A stretch of DNA of 64,000 nucleotides. Origin: Costus lasius (taxonomy: Eukaryota > Streptophyta > Magnoliopsida > Zingiberales > Costaceae). The translations under genes were made by a program, and so were the position numbers. Where the stretch lies: contig CM050449.1 of the NCBI GenBank assembly GCA_027563935.2, forward strand, positions 43,374,507 through 43,438,506, in the 5' to 3' direction. Position 1 is the first letter of the stretch. Each line of letters starts with the position of its first letter. The notes below the pieces were generated by a model, which did no database searches, had not been told where the DNA came from, and saw nothing but the letters and a program-made list of their open reading frames with translations. This document shows positions 1-12,400 of this stretch, in pieces.

Positions 1-1
1 T

Positions 2-2461
2 TTACTTGACCTCATTCACAGTGATGTGTGTGGGCCATTTAGTAAACATGCCAGAGGTGGCTATTCATACTTCATTACCTTTACTGATGATTTCAGTAGG
101 TATGGTTATGTCTATCTTATGAGACATAAGGGTGAATCTTTTGACAAGTTCAAAGAGTTCAAGAATGAAGTACAGAATCAGTTGGGCCGAAATATCAAGG
201 CACCTCGTTCAGATCGAGGTGGAGAATACTTGAGTCATGAGTTTACTGACTATCTGAAGGAGTGTGGGATTATCTCACAGCTCACTCCGCCAGGAACACC
301 GCAGTGAAATGGTGTATCTGAGAGGAGAAATAGAACCTTACTGGATATGGTTCGTTCTATGATGAGTCAGGCTACTCTACCTTACTCCTTTTGGGGATTT
401 GCACTGGAAACAGCTGCAAAGGTACTAAACCGAGTGCCATCCAAGGCCGTTTCAAAGACCCCATATGAGTTATGGTATGGGAAACAACCGAGCTTGACAT
501 TTATTAAGATCTGGGGTTGCGAGGCTTATGTCAAAAAGCTCGCCTCTGGGAAACTGGAGAGCAGATCTGAGAAATGTATCTTTGTCGGTTACCCTAAGGA
601 AACTAAGGGTTATTATTTCTACGATCCTAAAGAGAACAAAGTATTTGTTGCTCGGACGGCTATTTTTCTTGAGAAGGAATTTCTTCTGCAAGAGGCCAGT
701 GGGAGAGAAATAAAGCTGGATGAGAATCCAGAAGAAGGACAAAGTAGTCAAGCACAGTTGGATGAGCCTGAGCCAGTAGATCAGGTTACTGAACAACCTG
801 AGGCTCAGATATCACGGGAACCGCAAAGATCGGGAAGGATCCGTCGACAGCCTGAACGCTATGACGGAGTCTACATCATTGATGATGAACCCCTCACTTA
901 TGCGGATGCGGTCAGTGGACCTGAATCAGCAAGATGGCTTGAACCTATGCAAGCCGAAATGGACTCCATGTCAGATAACCAAGTTTGGGATTTGGTTGAT
1001 CCGCCTCCGGGAGTAATCCCTATAGGCTGTAAGTGGATCTTCAAAAAGAAGATTGACATGGATGGTAACGTAGTTACCTATAAAGGCAGGCTAGTTGCGA
1101 AAGGTTTCAAACAAATCTACGGGATAGATTATGATGAAACTTTCTCTCCTGTAGCTATGTTCAAGTCTATTCGGATTATTCTTGCGATAGCGGCATATTA
1201 TGATTATGAGATCTGGCAGATGGATGTGAAGACCACTTTCCTTAATGGAAAACTAGAAGAGGATGTGTATATGACACAACCTGAAGGTTTCACTAATCCA
1301 TCGGATCATCATAAAATATGCAAATTAAAGAAGTCCATTTATGGACTTAAACAAGCATCAAGAAGCTGGAATATTCGTTTTGATGAATCAATCTGTGAAT
1401 TTGGTTTCATCAAGAATGAAGATGACTCGTGTGTATATAAGAGGTTTAGTGGGAGCGTGATTACTTTCCTAGTCCTCTACGTCGATGATATCTTAATCAT
1501 TGGAAACGATATTCCTGAACTACATGCGGTTAAAGCATGGTTAAGAAAATGTTTCCAGATGAAAGATTTAGGAGAAGCAGCCTATGTATTAGGTGTGAAG
1601 ATCTACAGAGATAGATGTAAGAGGCTTCTCGGGCTGTACCAGAGTACTTACATCGATAAAGTCCTGGAGAGATTCCATTTAGAAAATTCTAAAAGAGGAT
1701 ATCTTCCAGTCAGACATGGTCTGAATCTTTCAAAGAGTCAGTGTCCACAAACACAGACTGAGAAAGATGAAATGGACAATACGCCTTATGCTTCGGCTAT
1801 TGGGTCCATTATGTATGCGATGTTGTGTACTCGCCCAGACATTGCTTACGGGTTAAGCGTGACCAGTCGATTCCAAAGTAATCCAGGGCAGGCACACTGG
1901 ATTGCGGTGAAGAACATTTTGAAATATCTTCGGAGGACCAAAGATATGTTCTTGATATACGGAGGTCAGGAAGAACTCAGTATTGAAGGATATACTGACG
2001 CTTCGTTCCAGTCTAACCAGGATGATTTCCGATCGCAATCAGGCTATGTTTTTAGCTTGAATGGAGGTGTAGTGGTGTGGAAAAGTTTCAAACAGTCAAT
2101 TGTTGCTGATTCCACAACAGAAGCCGAGTATGTTGCAGCCTCAGAAGCATCCAAGGAGGCAGTGTGGATTCGTAAGTTCGTTCAGGAACTTGGTGTTGTT
2201 CCTTCGAGTGCAGATCCTTTGGTTATCTTCTGTGATAACACTGGAGCAATAGCACAAGCAAAGGAACCACGGTCGCACCAGAAGTCCAAGCACATACAGA
2301 GAAGGTTTCACTTGATCCGGGAGATCATTGATCGTGGCGAGATCAAAATCTGCAAGGTTCATACATATGACAATCTAGCTGACCCGCTTACAAAGCCTCT
2401 AGCGCAGCAGAAGCATGAGAAGCACTGTAATAATATGGGTTTGAGATTTCTCAACCATTAG
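2..2461 (+). pseudogene. pol: copia Pol fragment: integrase, RT, RNase H (C1)
   Basis: One reading frame runs from the window edge to 2461 and is interrupted by a single TGA at 305-307, where the sibling copies have TGG (Trp) just before the integrase catalytic Glu in the SERRNRT motif. The integrase core is visible as LIHSDVCGPF and RSDRGGEY. The RT carries YVDD at 1478-1489. RNase H carries EGYTDASFQ, STTEAEYVAASE and FCDNTGAI. The product would be the integrating and replicating enzymes of the element. The frame is otherwise open for about 700 codons, so this copy decayed recently. It is truncated by the window edge, and its gag and protease cannot be judged. Confidence 0.95.
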
Positions 2462-2463
2462 AT

Positions 2464-2481
2464 TAAGTGCAAGTGGGAGAT
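2464..2481 (+). other. polypurine tract of C1
   Basis: The purine-rich run AAGTGCAAGTGGGAGAT lies directly before the LTR start TGTTGGGG. The same sequence stands at the same place in C2, C3 and C4. It is the expected plus-strand primer site. Confidence 0.8.
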
Positions 2482-2903
2482 TGTTGGGGTATGCCCTTAA
2501 GGCTAATGTTTGAGGCCTTGGGATTATTTCAGTATCATGTATAAACTCTATGTTTATAAAGGCAATGGTTGTTATTCAGGTTGTTACATCATCTGCTGCA
2601 ATATGTATACTTCTGAATAATGTCTCAATGCTGTTCAGCTTGGCTAACATGCAGTATTGTCCTTAGTCGAGATATCTTGGTGAACATGAGACAGCCTTGA
2701 TATGATTGAGACTATATGTGTTCTAATCTTATAGGATGCTTCGAGCATGGAATAAGATGTAGACTCATGGGTACATTGGATGTACTGGACAGACTCTACT
2801 TAGGATATTCAATTGCTTGTCACAATGTGAATAATCCTTATATGCGAACAAGTGGCATATTTCCTCTGACTTGAGATCACTTGTATTTCTAAATGATGAT
2901 TGG
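2482..2903 (+). repeat. C1 3' LTR, left piece
   Basis: This piece starts TGTTGGGGTATGCCC and follows the C3 LTR sequence closely up to GATGATTGG. There it is broken by a TG...CA insertion. The last five bases (ATTGG) are the first TSD copy of that insertion. Confidence 0.95.
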
Positions 2904-3728
2904 TGTAAGATCCAAGGATCTTAAGTCCTGGTAAGCATTATTTTTGAATTAAATAAAATTATTGACTGTGATATTTTTCTATGTATTGGTTGTTAATAGT
3001 TAATTAACTAGAGATTTTTGGTTGTTAAATTATTGTAAATTAATTAGAGATTATTTGTTTGATTATTGGCTGTTAATTTATGATAAATTATTATTGGTTG
3101 TTCATGATAAATTAATTAGGATTTATGGGTTGTAAATTGTAAGTAATTAATTAGACCTTATTGGTTAATTAGACCTTATTGGATATTAATTAAATCCTTA
3201 TTGGATTTGCGCTTAAGTGAATTAATTAATTGGATGTTAATTTAAATTCATATTGCATTTTCACTTAAACCATGGGTTATTGGGTTACACTTAAATTAGA
3301 TGGATATTAGATTTAAAATTCGAAATTATTAGTTAAATGGGTTAAACCCTATTTGAATAAATTAGTTAATGGGTTTAAAATTTAAAAACCCAAAGTTTAA
3401 GTGGTAATATCGGCTAGGGTGGAGATTTTGGCGATATTTTGCTTGGAAGAAATCTTGGGCGACGGCTTGGAGGCTTGGAGGCGAAAACCCTTTCTTCCTC
3501 TTCCTTTCTTCCATTGGCCGGCATCTTTGGTTTGGGTGGCGTTTTCTTCCATTGGTGGTGACAAGGCTTTAGACAATTTTTGGAGAATTTTCACCTTGTG
3601 TTCTCGGTTAAGAGGTGAGTGGGGTGTCTAATCGATTTCTATCTATTTGTTTGTGTTAATTGATGTGTTAGATGATATATTTGCTTGTTGGAAATCTTAC
3701 CATGCTAAAACCGAAATTCAAGACTTCA

Positions 3729-3834
3729 CCATGATGAAAACCGAATTTTGTAAAGTTGATTATATGATGAAAACCGAATTTTGTAAAGTTGATTATATCA
3801 TGAAAACTGAATTTTACAAAGGTGATTATATGAT
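3729..3834 (+). repeat. 33-bp tandem repeat, about 3 copies
   Basis: The unit ATGAAAACCGAATTTTGTAA plus a GTTGATTATATG tail occurs about three times with a 33-bp period inside the solo LTR. The third copy carries several changes. The related phrase AAAACCGAA recurs further downstream. Confidence 0.8.
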
Positions 3835-3989
3835 GATTGTTTAACCGAAAATTTGTATGAAATTTAAGGTATTTTTATAGGAATTTTGGTAGCGTTAAAT
3901 CATTGAATTTTGAGTATGAAATTCTTGTTAACTAGGTATAAATCAATGATTTTTGTAGCATGTATGGAAACCGAAAACTTGTTAATTGT

Positions 3990-4123
3990 AGTTAAACCAA
4001 AATCTTGATAATATGTATGAAAACCGAATTTGATGTTTTTAGTTAACATGTTACATGTTAAACCGAAATCTTGATAATATGTATGAAAACCGAATTTGAT
4101 GTTTTTAGTTAACATGTTACATG
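3990..4123 (+). repeat. 66-bp tandem repeat, 2 copies
   Basis: Two nearly identical 66-bp units contain ACCGAAATCTTGATAATATG and GTTTTTAGTTAACATGTTAC. They give the 22-residue repeat seen in the antisense open frame at 3900-4115, which is therefore a product of the repeat rather than a gene. Confidence 0.8.
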
Positions 4124-4762
4124 TGGTAATTGTTTGAGAAATTGTTTGAGAAATTGTTTGAGAATTTTAAGTTGATTTTATAAGTATATGGTTATATACT
4201 TATGGGTATGTTGAGAAATTGTTTGAGAAATTTGGGTGATAACATAGCAAGGTTGACTGAACTAATTAGCATGAAATCTAAGGACTACACTATTCGAATA
4301 TGAAATATTATATGCTATGTTATGAGATTTTTGGGAATAATATGTGTTATGTGATGGGTGATGTAAATTTGGAATAATATGTGTTATGTAACGGGTTATG
4401 TGAATTTGGAACATTATATGGTTATGTGACTCTTGAAAATTATGTGGTTATGTGAATTTGGATATTATGTGCTATGTGATGGTTAGGACTAAGGCTAAGT
4501 GTAACTGTGTACTCAAGGGGATAGTCCGTATGTGATATGTTAAGGGTTTGAATTTCAGCCCTGTATTGTGATATGTGAGGGGGTTGATGTTCAGCCTGCC
4601 TATTATGATTATTGTGATGGGGGTTGATGTTCAGCCTGCCCGATATGATTTCTGTGATGACTATCCTAGAGTCTAGTTGACACTTAGGAGTCCACCTTTG
4701 TGAAATATGGTATAAGATGTGTCTGTTGTCCAGTAGGAACCTTTTGGGAGAACGGGTTTTGA

Positions 4763-4970
4763 CGCAAAGTGCCATGTCTTGGTCGGACAGGGGCCACCTC
4801 TTGATGTCATCACTCTCTTTTTGTGATATGGGGTGTTGTAGAGCAAAGTGCCACGTCATGACCTGGCGGGGGCCACCTCTTGAATCTACACACAATCCAT
4901 CGATGTGTTTATGGGGTGATAGAGCAAAGTGCCACGTCGTGACCTGGCGGGGGCCACCTCTTGATTCTAC
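4763..4970 (+). repeat. tandem repeat of about 75-90 bp, 3 copies
   Basis: AAAGTGCCACGTC, then a GG-rich stretch, then GGGGCCACCTCTTGA occurs three times (near 4759, 4855 and 4926). The units differ by small indels. It lies in the GC-richer middle of the solo LTR. Confidence 0.75.
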
Positions 4971-5866
4971 TCACTGTCCATGTTTATGTGTTGCACGAGA
5001 TTTTGCAGCTCCCAGTGCTTAGGCCAAAGCCGGGTTAGACCATATTGGTCACTACTGAATATGCTGGACAACTAGGTTAATTAAGTATGGATATGTTTAG
5101 TTGGTTTAGAGTATAACTCTAGAACCTGAGTTTGTGAACATGAGTTTGTTATATGTTGGTGTGTACATCTGACTGTTTATATGACTTCTGTATTTAATCT
5201 TGTTATATGCCGACATAATGTTCTGTTAAAGATTTTTTAAAATAATCTGCCTATATTTTTGAGTGTATGTTATGGATGGTCGATTTAGACTATCCACTCA
5301 CTGGGCTGTGTAGCTCACCCCTCATTATTTTCAGGTGCAGAGCAGGGGCGCATTTCCAGTTAGCAATTTGTATGAATATCGTGATATGCCAGTAGACTTT
5401 TGTGTTTAATTATTTGGGGCCGGTTGTGGCCAAACTATATGAATGATATGAACTATGTGAATCATGAGACTATGTGAACTTGTGATGCCAGATTGTGGCA
5501 GTTAAATGATTTTGATTTTTGTGTCACCGCGGGCTTCAGCCTGGTTTCGGTGTTTGGTATGAGTTTATAAAATTGACTTTGTGGCTTTGCTTTGAATTTC
5601 GAATCGAATTGTATTTATGCCATCGGATTTGATATAACTGTTGCCTTGCATATGTCTAGTGCAAGGATTGCGTGGTGGAAGGTACCCTTATGTGATTTAT
5701 GAGATTTGTGTTTTGTGGATATTTATGTATGGGAATTTCGAAATTTTCAGATCGTGTTTTCTTGAACTCGGTTTTACCTAGCATATGAATCGATCTTTTA
5801 TGATAACATCCTGTTTCTTTCATGAATTGTGCCATTTGTTTGGGGTTAAGATAACGGGATGTTACA

Positions 5867-7126
5867 ATTGGCATTGTTTTGAGGTAGTTCAATATCATTT
5901 GAAACATAATGGTTATAGACTATCTTGGATAATGAACATGAGTCATGTTAGGGCGCTAGTGATAGATATAGGATTGCCATCTCCTTGATTGGAGTGTGAT
6001 GTTCTATAGGGGCCCCCTGGATGAGATGATTGAGAAAGTGTATGGCCATACCCAAATGACTATGTTTCATCTGATCTAATCATTCTCATCATATTGGAAT
6101 TACAGGCTTGACACGCTTGTCCAATAAGAACATCCAGTGGCAAAGGAAACACATATGTCAAGTGACTTGGGTTCACACTTGTGCTGTGGTTTGGGTGTAG
6201 TCTTGGAAGACTCTTTCCTTTATATCGGGAGACAGTGATGTGTTGCTAGATACCCCTCACTAATCGTGATAACGTAAGTTATCGTTACCGACATTTAAAG
6301 GAAACCCTTAGGGTCGCACAATTTGATGATATGGCTTACTTATGTCAGATCGTGTGGACTGAATTGTTTTGGTTCAGTTTAAAGGGATTTAAACTCTGAT
6401 TGTAAGTGAGATCTGGTCTGATCATGTTTGATTGATTAGGGCTTGAGATCTGTAAGCTTTAATCGAGAGAGTTGATGCTAGATCGGTGAGATCAAGAGCA
6501 TCAAGAGATGAATGGTTAGATCTTGAACCTTTAAGTTTAATGAGATCTAGACCAAAGGCTTGGGTTAATTGGTCTTTGAACCAAACCAAAATGAACCGGC
6601 TCATCATGTGAGCGCATGGTTCAAAGGGGAGAGCAAAAATGCGCTTGGGGTAAACCCATGGTCGCATTGAGAGGTGGTTTGCTATTTTTAGAAGCCATGA
6701 TCTCAAGTTGAGACCATGTCTCACGTTTGTAGAGAGCAAGCTCTATTCTCGCCTCTCGCCCACCCCTCTCGACACACTCTTGTATGGTAAAGCTTTGACG
6801 CTTTGGAGAGGATTCGGCCAAGCAAAGAAAACATCCCTTTTCTTTCCATTCGATCAGGGGACTTGGAGAACCTTGCTAGCACAAGGAGCGACAAGGAGAA
6901 GCCAAGATTCATCTTGTGTGCGCACGCTTTGGAGGAGAGCCCTTTCGATCTCTACTTCCAAGACGCCATCCAAGAAATGGCATCGGTATGTATCTTTTGA
7001 TGTATACAAGTTTATCAAAGTTGATCATATGACAAGCATGCAATCGATCTAGAAATCCTTTCTTCCGCTGTGTTAAAACCTCTGATTGCGCCTATTAGGG
7101 TTTCGCCCCTTTTTAGGGGACTTTCA
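5867..7126 (+). repeat. C1 3' LTR, right piece
   Basis: After the second ATTGG duplication the copia LTR resumes at GCATTGTTTTGAGG and runs to CTTTCA at 7126. It aligns with the corresponding part of the C3 LTRs but is visibly more diverged, which fits an older insertion. The following bases TATAT would be the TSD; its partner is outside the window. Confidence 0.9.
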
Positions 7127-7597
7127 TATATAACACCGGAAGACCATCAAGAGAAACCAGATATGCATCCTTGTCATAAATCTGCGTCCACTCAGGTGCA
7201 ACTAAATCAGCTAAGATGGCTCTTAGTCGTATGTATCAACAAGGTTTTCTTCAGATGTTACCAGCACCAATTTCACAATATATTCTTGAACTTGCTGAAG
7301 AAGCCTCAGTGAAAAAATTAATCTCACTACAAGAAAAATTAAGAGATATGACTGAGCCAAGGCCTGGTATAACTGTTCCTCCGGGAAATCTACCAATTTT
7401 GTCACTATATGGGGTTGTAGGCTAATCTTTCCATCGCCTATTTCTAAACCCAAAAAATCAATCACTAAGACTCCCAGTTTAACCTTTGTTCGATTCTGAA
7501 GCATTTGCACTTAGCTTTCCCCGGTTCATGAAGAAGAAGAGCTGGATTTGTTAAGTAAGGAGACAATTTATGAGATGTGTTCTTATGATATGGGGAA
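7127..7597. other. scrambled endogenous pararetrovirus fragments
   Basis: This gap between C1 and C3 is a mosaic of pieces found again at 25684-28923. Bases 7135-7206 are an antisense copy of part of the downstream ORF (compare 27183-27255). Bases 7211-7373 are a sense copy of its upstream part (compare 26714-26877). Bases 7371-7497 are an antisense RT piece (compare 25768-25900). The remainder to 7597 has no second copy in the window. Switching strand within 400 bp excludes a working gene; it looks like fragments joined end to end. C1 and C3 both inserted next to it. Confidence 0.8.
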
Positions 7598-7774
7598 TGT
7601 TGGGGTATGCCCTTAAAGCTAATGTTTGAGGCCTTGGGATTATATCAGTATCATGTATAAACTCTATGTTTATAAAGGCAATGGATGTTATTCAGGTTGT
7701 TACATCATCTGCTGCAATATGTATACTTCTGAATAATGTCTCAATGCTGTTCAGCTTGGCTGACATGCAGTTTT
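7598..7774 (+). repeat. C3 5' LTR, left piece
   Basis: It begins TGTTGGGGTATGCCC directly after TSD copy GGGAA and stops at GACATGCAGTTTT, where C2 inserted. GTTTT (7770-7774) is the first TSD copy of C2. Confidence 0.95.
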
Positions 7775-9452
7775 TGTAAGGGGTCCCCTTCAAGGGGGAG
7801 CGAAAAACCCTAATGGGCGCATGTGTAACATCGCAGCGGAATAAGGGTTTTAAGGATCACTAGCATGATATATGATCAACTATGAAAAACCGATTGCAAA
7901 TATCAAGAAGATTCATACCATCGCCATTCGTTGGATGGTGTGTTGGAAGCAAAGACCGAAAGGGATCTTCTCCCTAGTCGACGCACACACGATGAGGAAT
8001 GGCTTCTCCTTGTCGTCTTTGTGCTAGCAAAGCTTCAAGGGTCCTTTTCGCGTGGAGGAGATGAGATCCTTTGGGCTTGGCTAAGAAGAACTTCCTCTAC
8101 ACTCGTCGAGAGCTTTGTCACACGAGAAGAGAGTAAATTTCGTCCAAGGTGATGAGAGGCGATAGAGTAAACGTTGTCATCAACGTGGAGGCGTTGCTAT
8201 CCAAAAATAGCAACCCATTACTCTCAACGGTTATGCGTTCACATGAAGTGAACCGTAACTCCTTCACCCTATTCGAATCTTTGAACCAAGCGCTCACAAG
8301 ATGAGCCGGTTCAAATGACTTTGGTCCAAGACCAAATCAGCCCAAGCAATGGTCGATCTTATTGAACCTCAAAGTTCAAGATCACCGTTGATCTCATGAT
8401 GCTCCCGATCTCACCGATCCAGCATCAAATCTCTCGATCGAAGCTTACCGATCTTATGCCCTAATCAATCAAACATGATCAGACCAGATCTCACTCACAA
8501 TCAGAGTTTAAAACCCCTTTAAACTGAACCTAAACAATTCAGTCCACACGATCTGACTTAAGTAAGCCATATCATCAAATTGTGCGACCCTAAGGGTTTC
8601 CTTTAAATGTCGGTAACGATAACTCACGTTATCACGATCAGTGAGGGGTATCTAGCAACACATCACTGTCTCCCGATAGAAAGGAAAGAGTCTTCCAAGA
8701 CTTCACCCAAACCACAGCACAAGTGTGACTCTAACTCACAAGGCATACATGTTTCCTTTGCCACTGGATATTCTTATTGGACAAGCGTGTCAAGCTTGTA
8801 GCTCCAATATGATAAGCATGATTAGATCAGATGAACACAGTCACCTGGGTATGGCCATACACTTTCTCAATCATCTCATCAAGGGGGGGCCCCTGTAGAA
8901 TATCACACTCCTTAAACAAGGAGACGGCAATCCTATGTCTATCACCAGTGCCCTAACCTGATTCAAGATCACCATCCAAGATAGTCTATAATCATTATCT
9001 TTCAAATGATATTGAACTACCTCAAAACAATGACAATCATCATTTAGAAACACAAGTGATCTCAAGTCAGAGGAAATGTGCCACTTGTTGCAATCAAGGA
9101 ATATTCACATCGTGACAAACAATTGAATATCCTAGTAGGGTCTGTCCAGTACATCCAATGTACCCATGAGTCTACACCTTATTCCATGCTCGAAGCATCC
9201 TATAAGATTAGAACACATATTAGTCTCAATCATATCAAGGCTGTCTCATGTTCACCAAGATATCTCGACTAAGGACATAAAGTCTGTCAGCCTAGCTGAA
9301 CAGCTTTGAGACATTAATCAGAAGTACACTTATTACAGCAGATAAGGTAACAAACTGAATAACAACCATGCCTTTATAAACAGAAGAGTTTATTACATGA
9401 TACTGTTACAATCCCAAGGCCTCAAACATTAGCCTAAGGGCATACCCCAACA
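7775..9452 (-). repeat. C2 3' LTR
   Basis: This 1,678-bp repeat reads TGTAAGGGGTCCCC...ACCCCAACA on the + strand. It is almost identical to 15177-16854. The open frames inside it (7931-8152, 8607-8801, 9078-9272) recur with no amino-acid change in the other LTR only because the LTRs are near-identical; no known domain is visible. Confidence 0.96.
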
Positions 9453-9470
9453 ATCTCCCACTTGCACTTA
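9453..9470 (-). other. polypurine tract of C2
   Basis: ATCTCCCACTTGCACTT on the + strand is the complement of the AAGTGCAAGTGGGAGAT tract that precedes the 3' LTR in the sibling elements. Confidence 0.8.
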
Positions 9471-9472
9471 AT

Positions 9473-12400
9473 CTAATGGTTGAGAAATCTCAAACCAATA
9501 TTATTACAGTGCTTCTCATGCTTCTGCTGCGCCAGAGGCTTGGTAAGTGGGTCTGCCAGATTGTCATCTGTATGAACCTTGCATATTTTGATCTCGCCAC
9601 GATCAATGATCTCCCGGATCAAATGAAACCGTCTCTGTATGTGCTTGGACTTCTGGTGCGACCGAGGTTCCTTTGCTTGTGCGATTGCTCCAGTGTTATC
9701 ACAAAAGATAATCAAAGGATCTGCACTCGAAGGAACGACACCAAGTTCCCGTAAGAACTTACGAATCCAGACTACCTCCTTGGATGCTTCCGAGGCTGCA
9801 ACATACTCGGCTTCTGTTGTGGAATCAGCAACAGTTGACTGTTTGAAACTCTTCCACACCACTGCTCCACCATTCAAGCTAAAAACATAGCCTGATTGCG
9901 ATCGGAAATCATCCTGGTCCGACTGGAACGAAGCGTTAGTATATCCTTCAATACTGAGTTCTTCCTGACCACCATATATCAAGAACATATCTTTGGTCCT
10001 CCGCAGATATTTTAAAATGTTCTTGACTGCAATCCAGTGCGCCATACCTGGATTACTTTGGAACCGACTGGTCACGCTTAACCCGTAAGCAACGTCTGGG
10101 CGAGTACACAACATCGCATACATAATGGACCCAATAGCCGAAGCATAAGGCGTATTGTCCATTTCATCTTTCTCAGTCTGTGTTTGTGGACACTGACTCT
10201 TCGAAAGATTCAGACCATGTCTGACTGGAAGATATCCTCGTTTAGAATTCTCTAAATGAAATCTTTCCAGGACTTTATCGATGTAAGTACTCTGGCACAA
10301 CCCGAGAAGCCTCTTAGATCTATCCCTGTAGATCTTCACACCTAATACATAGGCTGCTTCTCCTAGATCTTTCATCTGGAAACATTTCCTTAACCATGCC
10401 TTAACCGCATGCATTTCAGGAATATCATTTCCAATGATCAAGATATCATCGACGTAGAGGACTAGGAATGTAATTACGCTCCCACTAAACCTCTTATATA
10501 CACACGGGTCATCCTCGTTCTTGATGAAACCAAATTCAGTAACTGATTCATCAAAACGAATATTCCAGCTTCTTGATGCTTGCTTAAGTCCATAAATAGA
10601 CTTCTTTAACTTGCATATTTTATGACGATCTGATGGATTAGTGAAACCCTCAGGTTGTGTCATATACACATCCTCATCCAGATTTCCATTAAGGAAAGCT
10701 GTTTTCACATCCATCTGCCAGATCTCATAATCATAATATGCAGCTATCGCGAAAAGAATCCGAATAGACTTAAACATGGCTACAGGTGAGAAAGTTTCAT
10801 CATAATCTATCCCGTAGATTTGTTTGAAACCTTTCGCAACTAGCCTGCCTTTATAGGTAACTACGTTACCATCCATGTCAATCTTCTTCTTGAAGATCCA
10901 TTTATAGCCTATAGGGATTACTCCCGGAGGCGGATCAACCAAATCCCAGACTTGGTTATCTGACATGCAGTCCATCTCGGCTCGCATAGCTTCAAGCCAT
11001 CTAGCTGACTCCGGTCCACTGACCGCATCCGCATAAGTAAGGGGTTCATCATTATCAATGATGTAGACTCCGTCATAGCGCTCAGGCTGTCGACGGATCC
11101 GACCCGATCTTCTCGGTTCCCGTGATATCTGAGCCTCAGGTTGTTCAGTAACCTGTTCGACCGGCTCAGGCTCATCCAACTATGCTTGACTACTTTGTCC
11201 TTCCTCTGAATTCTCATCCAGTTTTATTTCTCTCCCACTGGCTTCTTGCAGAAGGAACTCCTTCTCAAGAAATATGGCCGTCCGAGCAACAAATACTTTG
11301 TTCTCTTTGGGATCGTAGAAATAATAACCCTTAGTTTCCTTAGGGTAACCGACAAAGATGCATTTGTCAGATCTGCTCTCTAGTTTCCCAGAGGCGAGCT
11401 TTTTAACATAAGCCTCGCAACCCCAGATCCTGATAAATGTCAAGCTTGGCTGTTTCCCATACCATAACTCATATGGGGTCTTTGAAACTGCCTTGGATGG
11501 CACTCGGTTTAGTACCTTTGCAGCTGTTTCCAGTGCAAAACCCCAAAAAGAGTAAGGAAGAGTAGCCTGACTCATCATAGAACGAACCATATCAAGTAAC
11601 GTTCTATTTCTCCTCTCGGACACACCATTCCATTGCGGTGTTCCTGGCGGAGTGAGCTATGAGATAATTCCACACTCTTTCAGATAGTCAGTAAACGCAT
11701 GACTTAGGTATTCTCCACCTCGATCTGAGCGAAGTGTCTTGATATTTCGGCCTAGCTGATTCTGTACTTCATTCTTGAACTCTTTGAACTTGTCAAAAGA
11801 TTCACTTTTATGTCTCATAAGATAGACATAACCGTACCCACTGAAATCATCAGTAAAGGTTATGAAGTACTGATAACCACCTCTGGCATGTTTACTAAAT
11901 GGCCCACACACATCAGTGTGTATAAGGTCAAGTAAACCTGAAGCCCTTTGACCTTTGTGAGGAAAAGGAGACTTCGTCATTTTACCCATTAAACAAGCCT
12001 TGCATGTATCAATCTCCACATAGGAGAATGATCCCAGCAGTCCATGATCATGCAACCGCTTAATGCGCTTCTCGTTTATATGGCCTAAACGACTATGCCA
12101 TAGCAAGGTGCTGTCATCAGCATACTTGGCTTTCTTATTATCAATGTTTTGTATCGAATGTTCCATGTCCAACATGAACAACCCATTGTTAATTGAACCA
12201 GTTGCATAAACAATATTATCATAAGATAAAACACACTTTGAAATATTGCATTCAAAGGCAAATCCTTTCCTGACAAGAGCAGGAATTGAGATAATATTTT
12301 TAGTAATACTCGGTACAAAATAACAATTGTTTAATTCCAATACAATGCCAGATGGTAAAGTGATGAAATAGTCTCCTACAGCAACAGCAGCAACCCGTGC

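Larger units (their letters stand above)
2904..5866 (+). mobile_element. gypsy-type solo LTR (Tekay/Del-like?) nested in the C1 LTR
   Basis: A 2,963-bp block begins TGTAAGATCC and ends GGGATGTTACA, with perfect 5-bp duplications ATTGG at 2899-2903 and 5867-5871. The C1 LTR resumes exactly after it. No RT, integrase, primer binding site or purine tract was seen inside, so it reads as a solo LTR left after LTR-LTR recombination. The long LTR and the GGGATGTTACA end resemble Tekay/Del chromoviruses (inference). Open frames inside (for example 3401-3631 and 4717-5022) are short, overlap on both strands and look like chance frames. Several internal tandem repeats are listed separately. Confidence 0.85.
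1..7126 (+). mobile_element. Ty1/copia element C1, 3' part with nested 3' LTR
   Basis: This is the 3' half of a copia retrotransposon whose 5' half lies left of the window. It holds integrase, reverse transcriptase and RNase H coding sequence (2-2461), a purine-rich tract and a 3' LTR beginning TGTTGGGGTATGCCC at 2482 and ending CTTTCA at 7126. A gypsy-type solo LTR at 2904-5866 interrupts the LTR. Without it and its second TSD copy, the LTR is 1,677 bp, which matches the 1,674-1,678 bp LTRs of the two sibling copies in this window. The LTR length, the start sequence and the RT/RNase H sequence suggest the Angela/BARE lineage; that assignment is inference from family knowledge. Confidence 0.95.

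Noticed and set aside
470..796. Antisense 108-codon open frame over copia pol, repeated at 22104-22346
   Set aside because: It lies opposite conserved pol codons and recurs only because the pol sequences are homologous; no domain is visible.
3401..3631. 76-codon frame with a hydrophobic Leu/Phe-rich stretch
   Set aside because: It lies in the gypsy-type solo LTR with an overlapping antisense frame; no start context or domain supports it.
4083..5022. Satellite DNA locus
   Set aside because: The tandem copies are only two or three per unit and are contained within one solo LTR.
7931..8152. 73-codon frame found unchanged at 15333-15554
   Set aside because: Both are in the near-identical C2 LTRs, so identity reflects LTR age and not protein selection.
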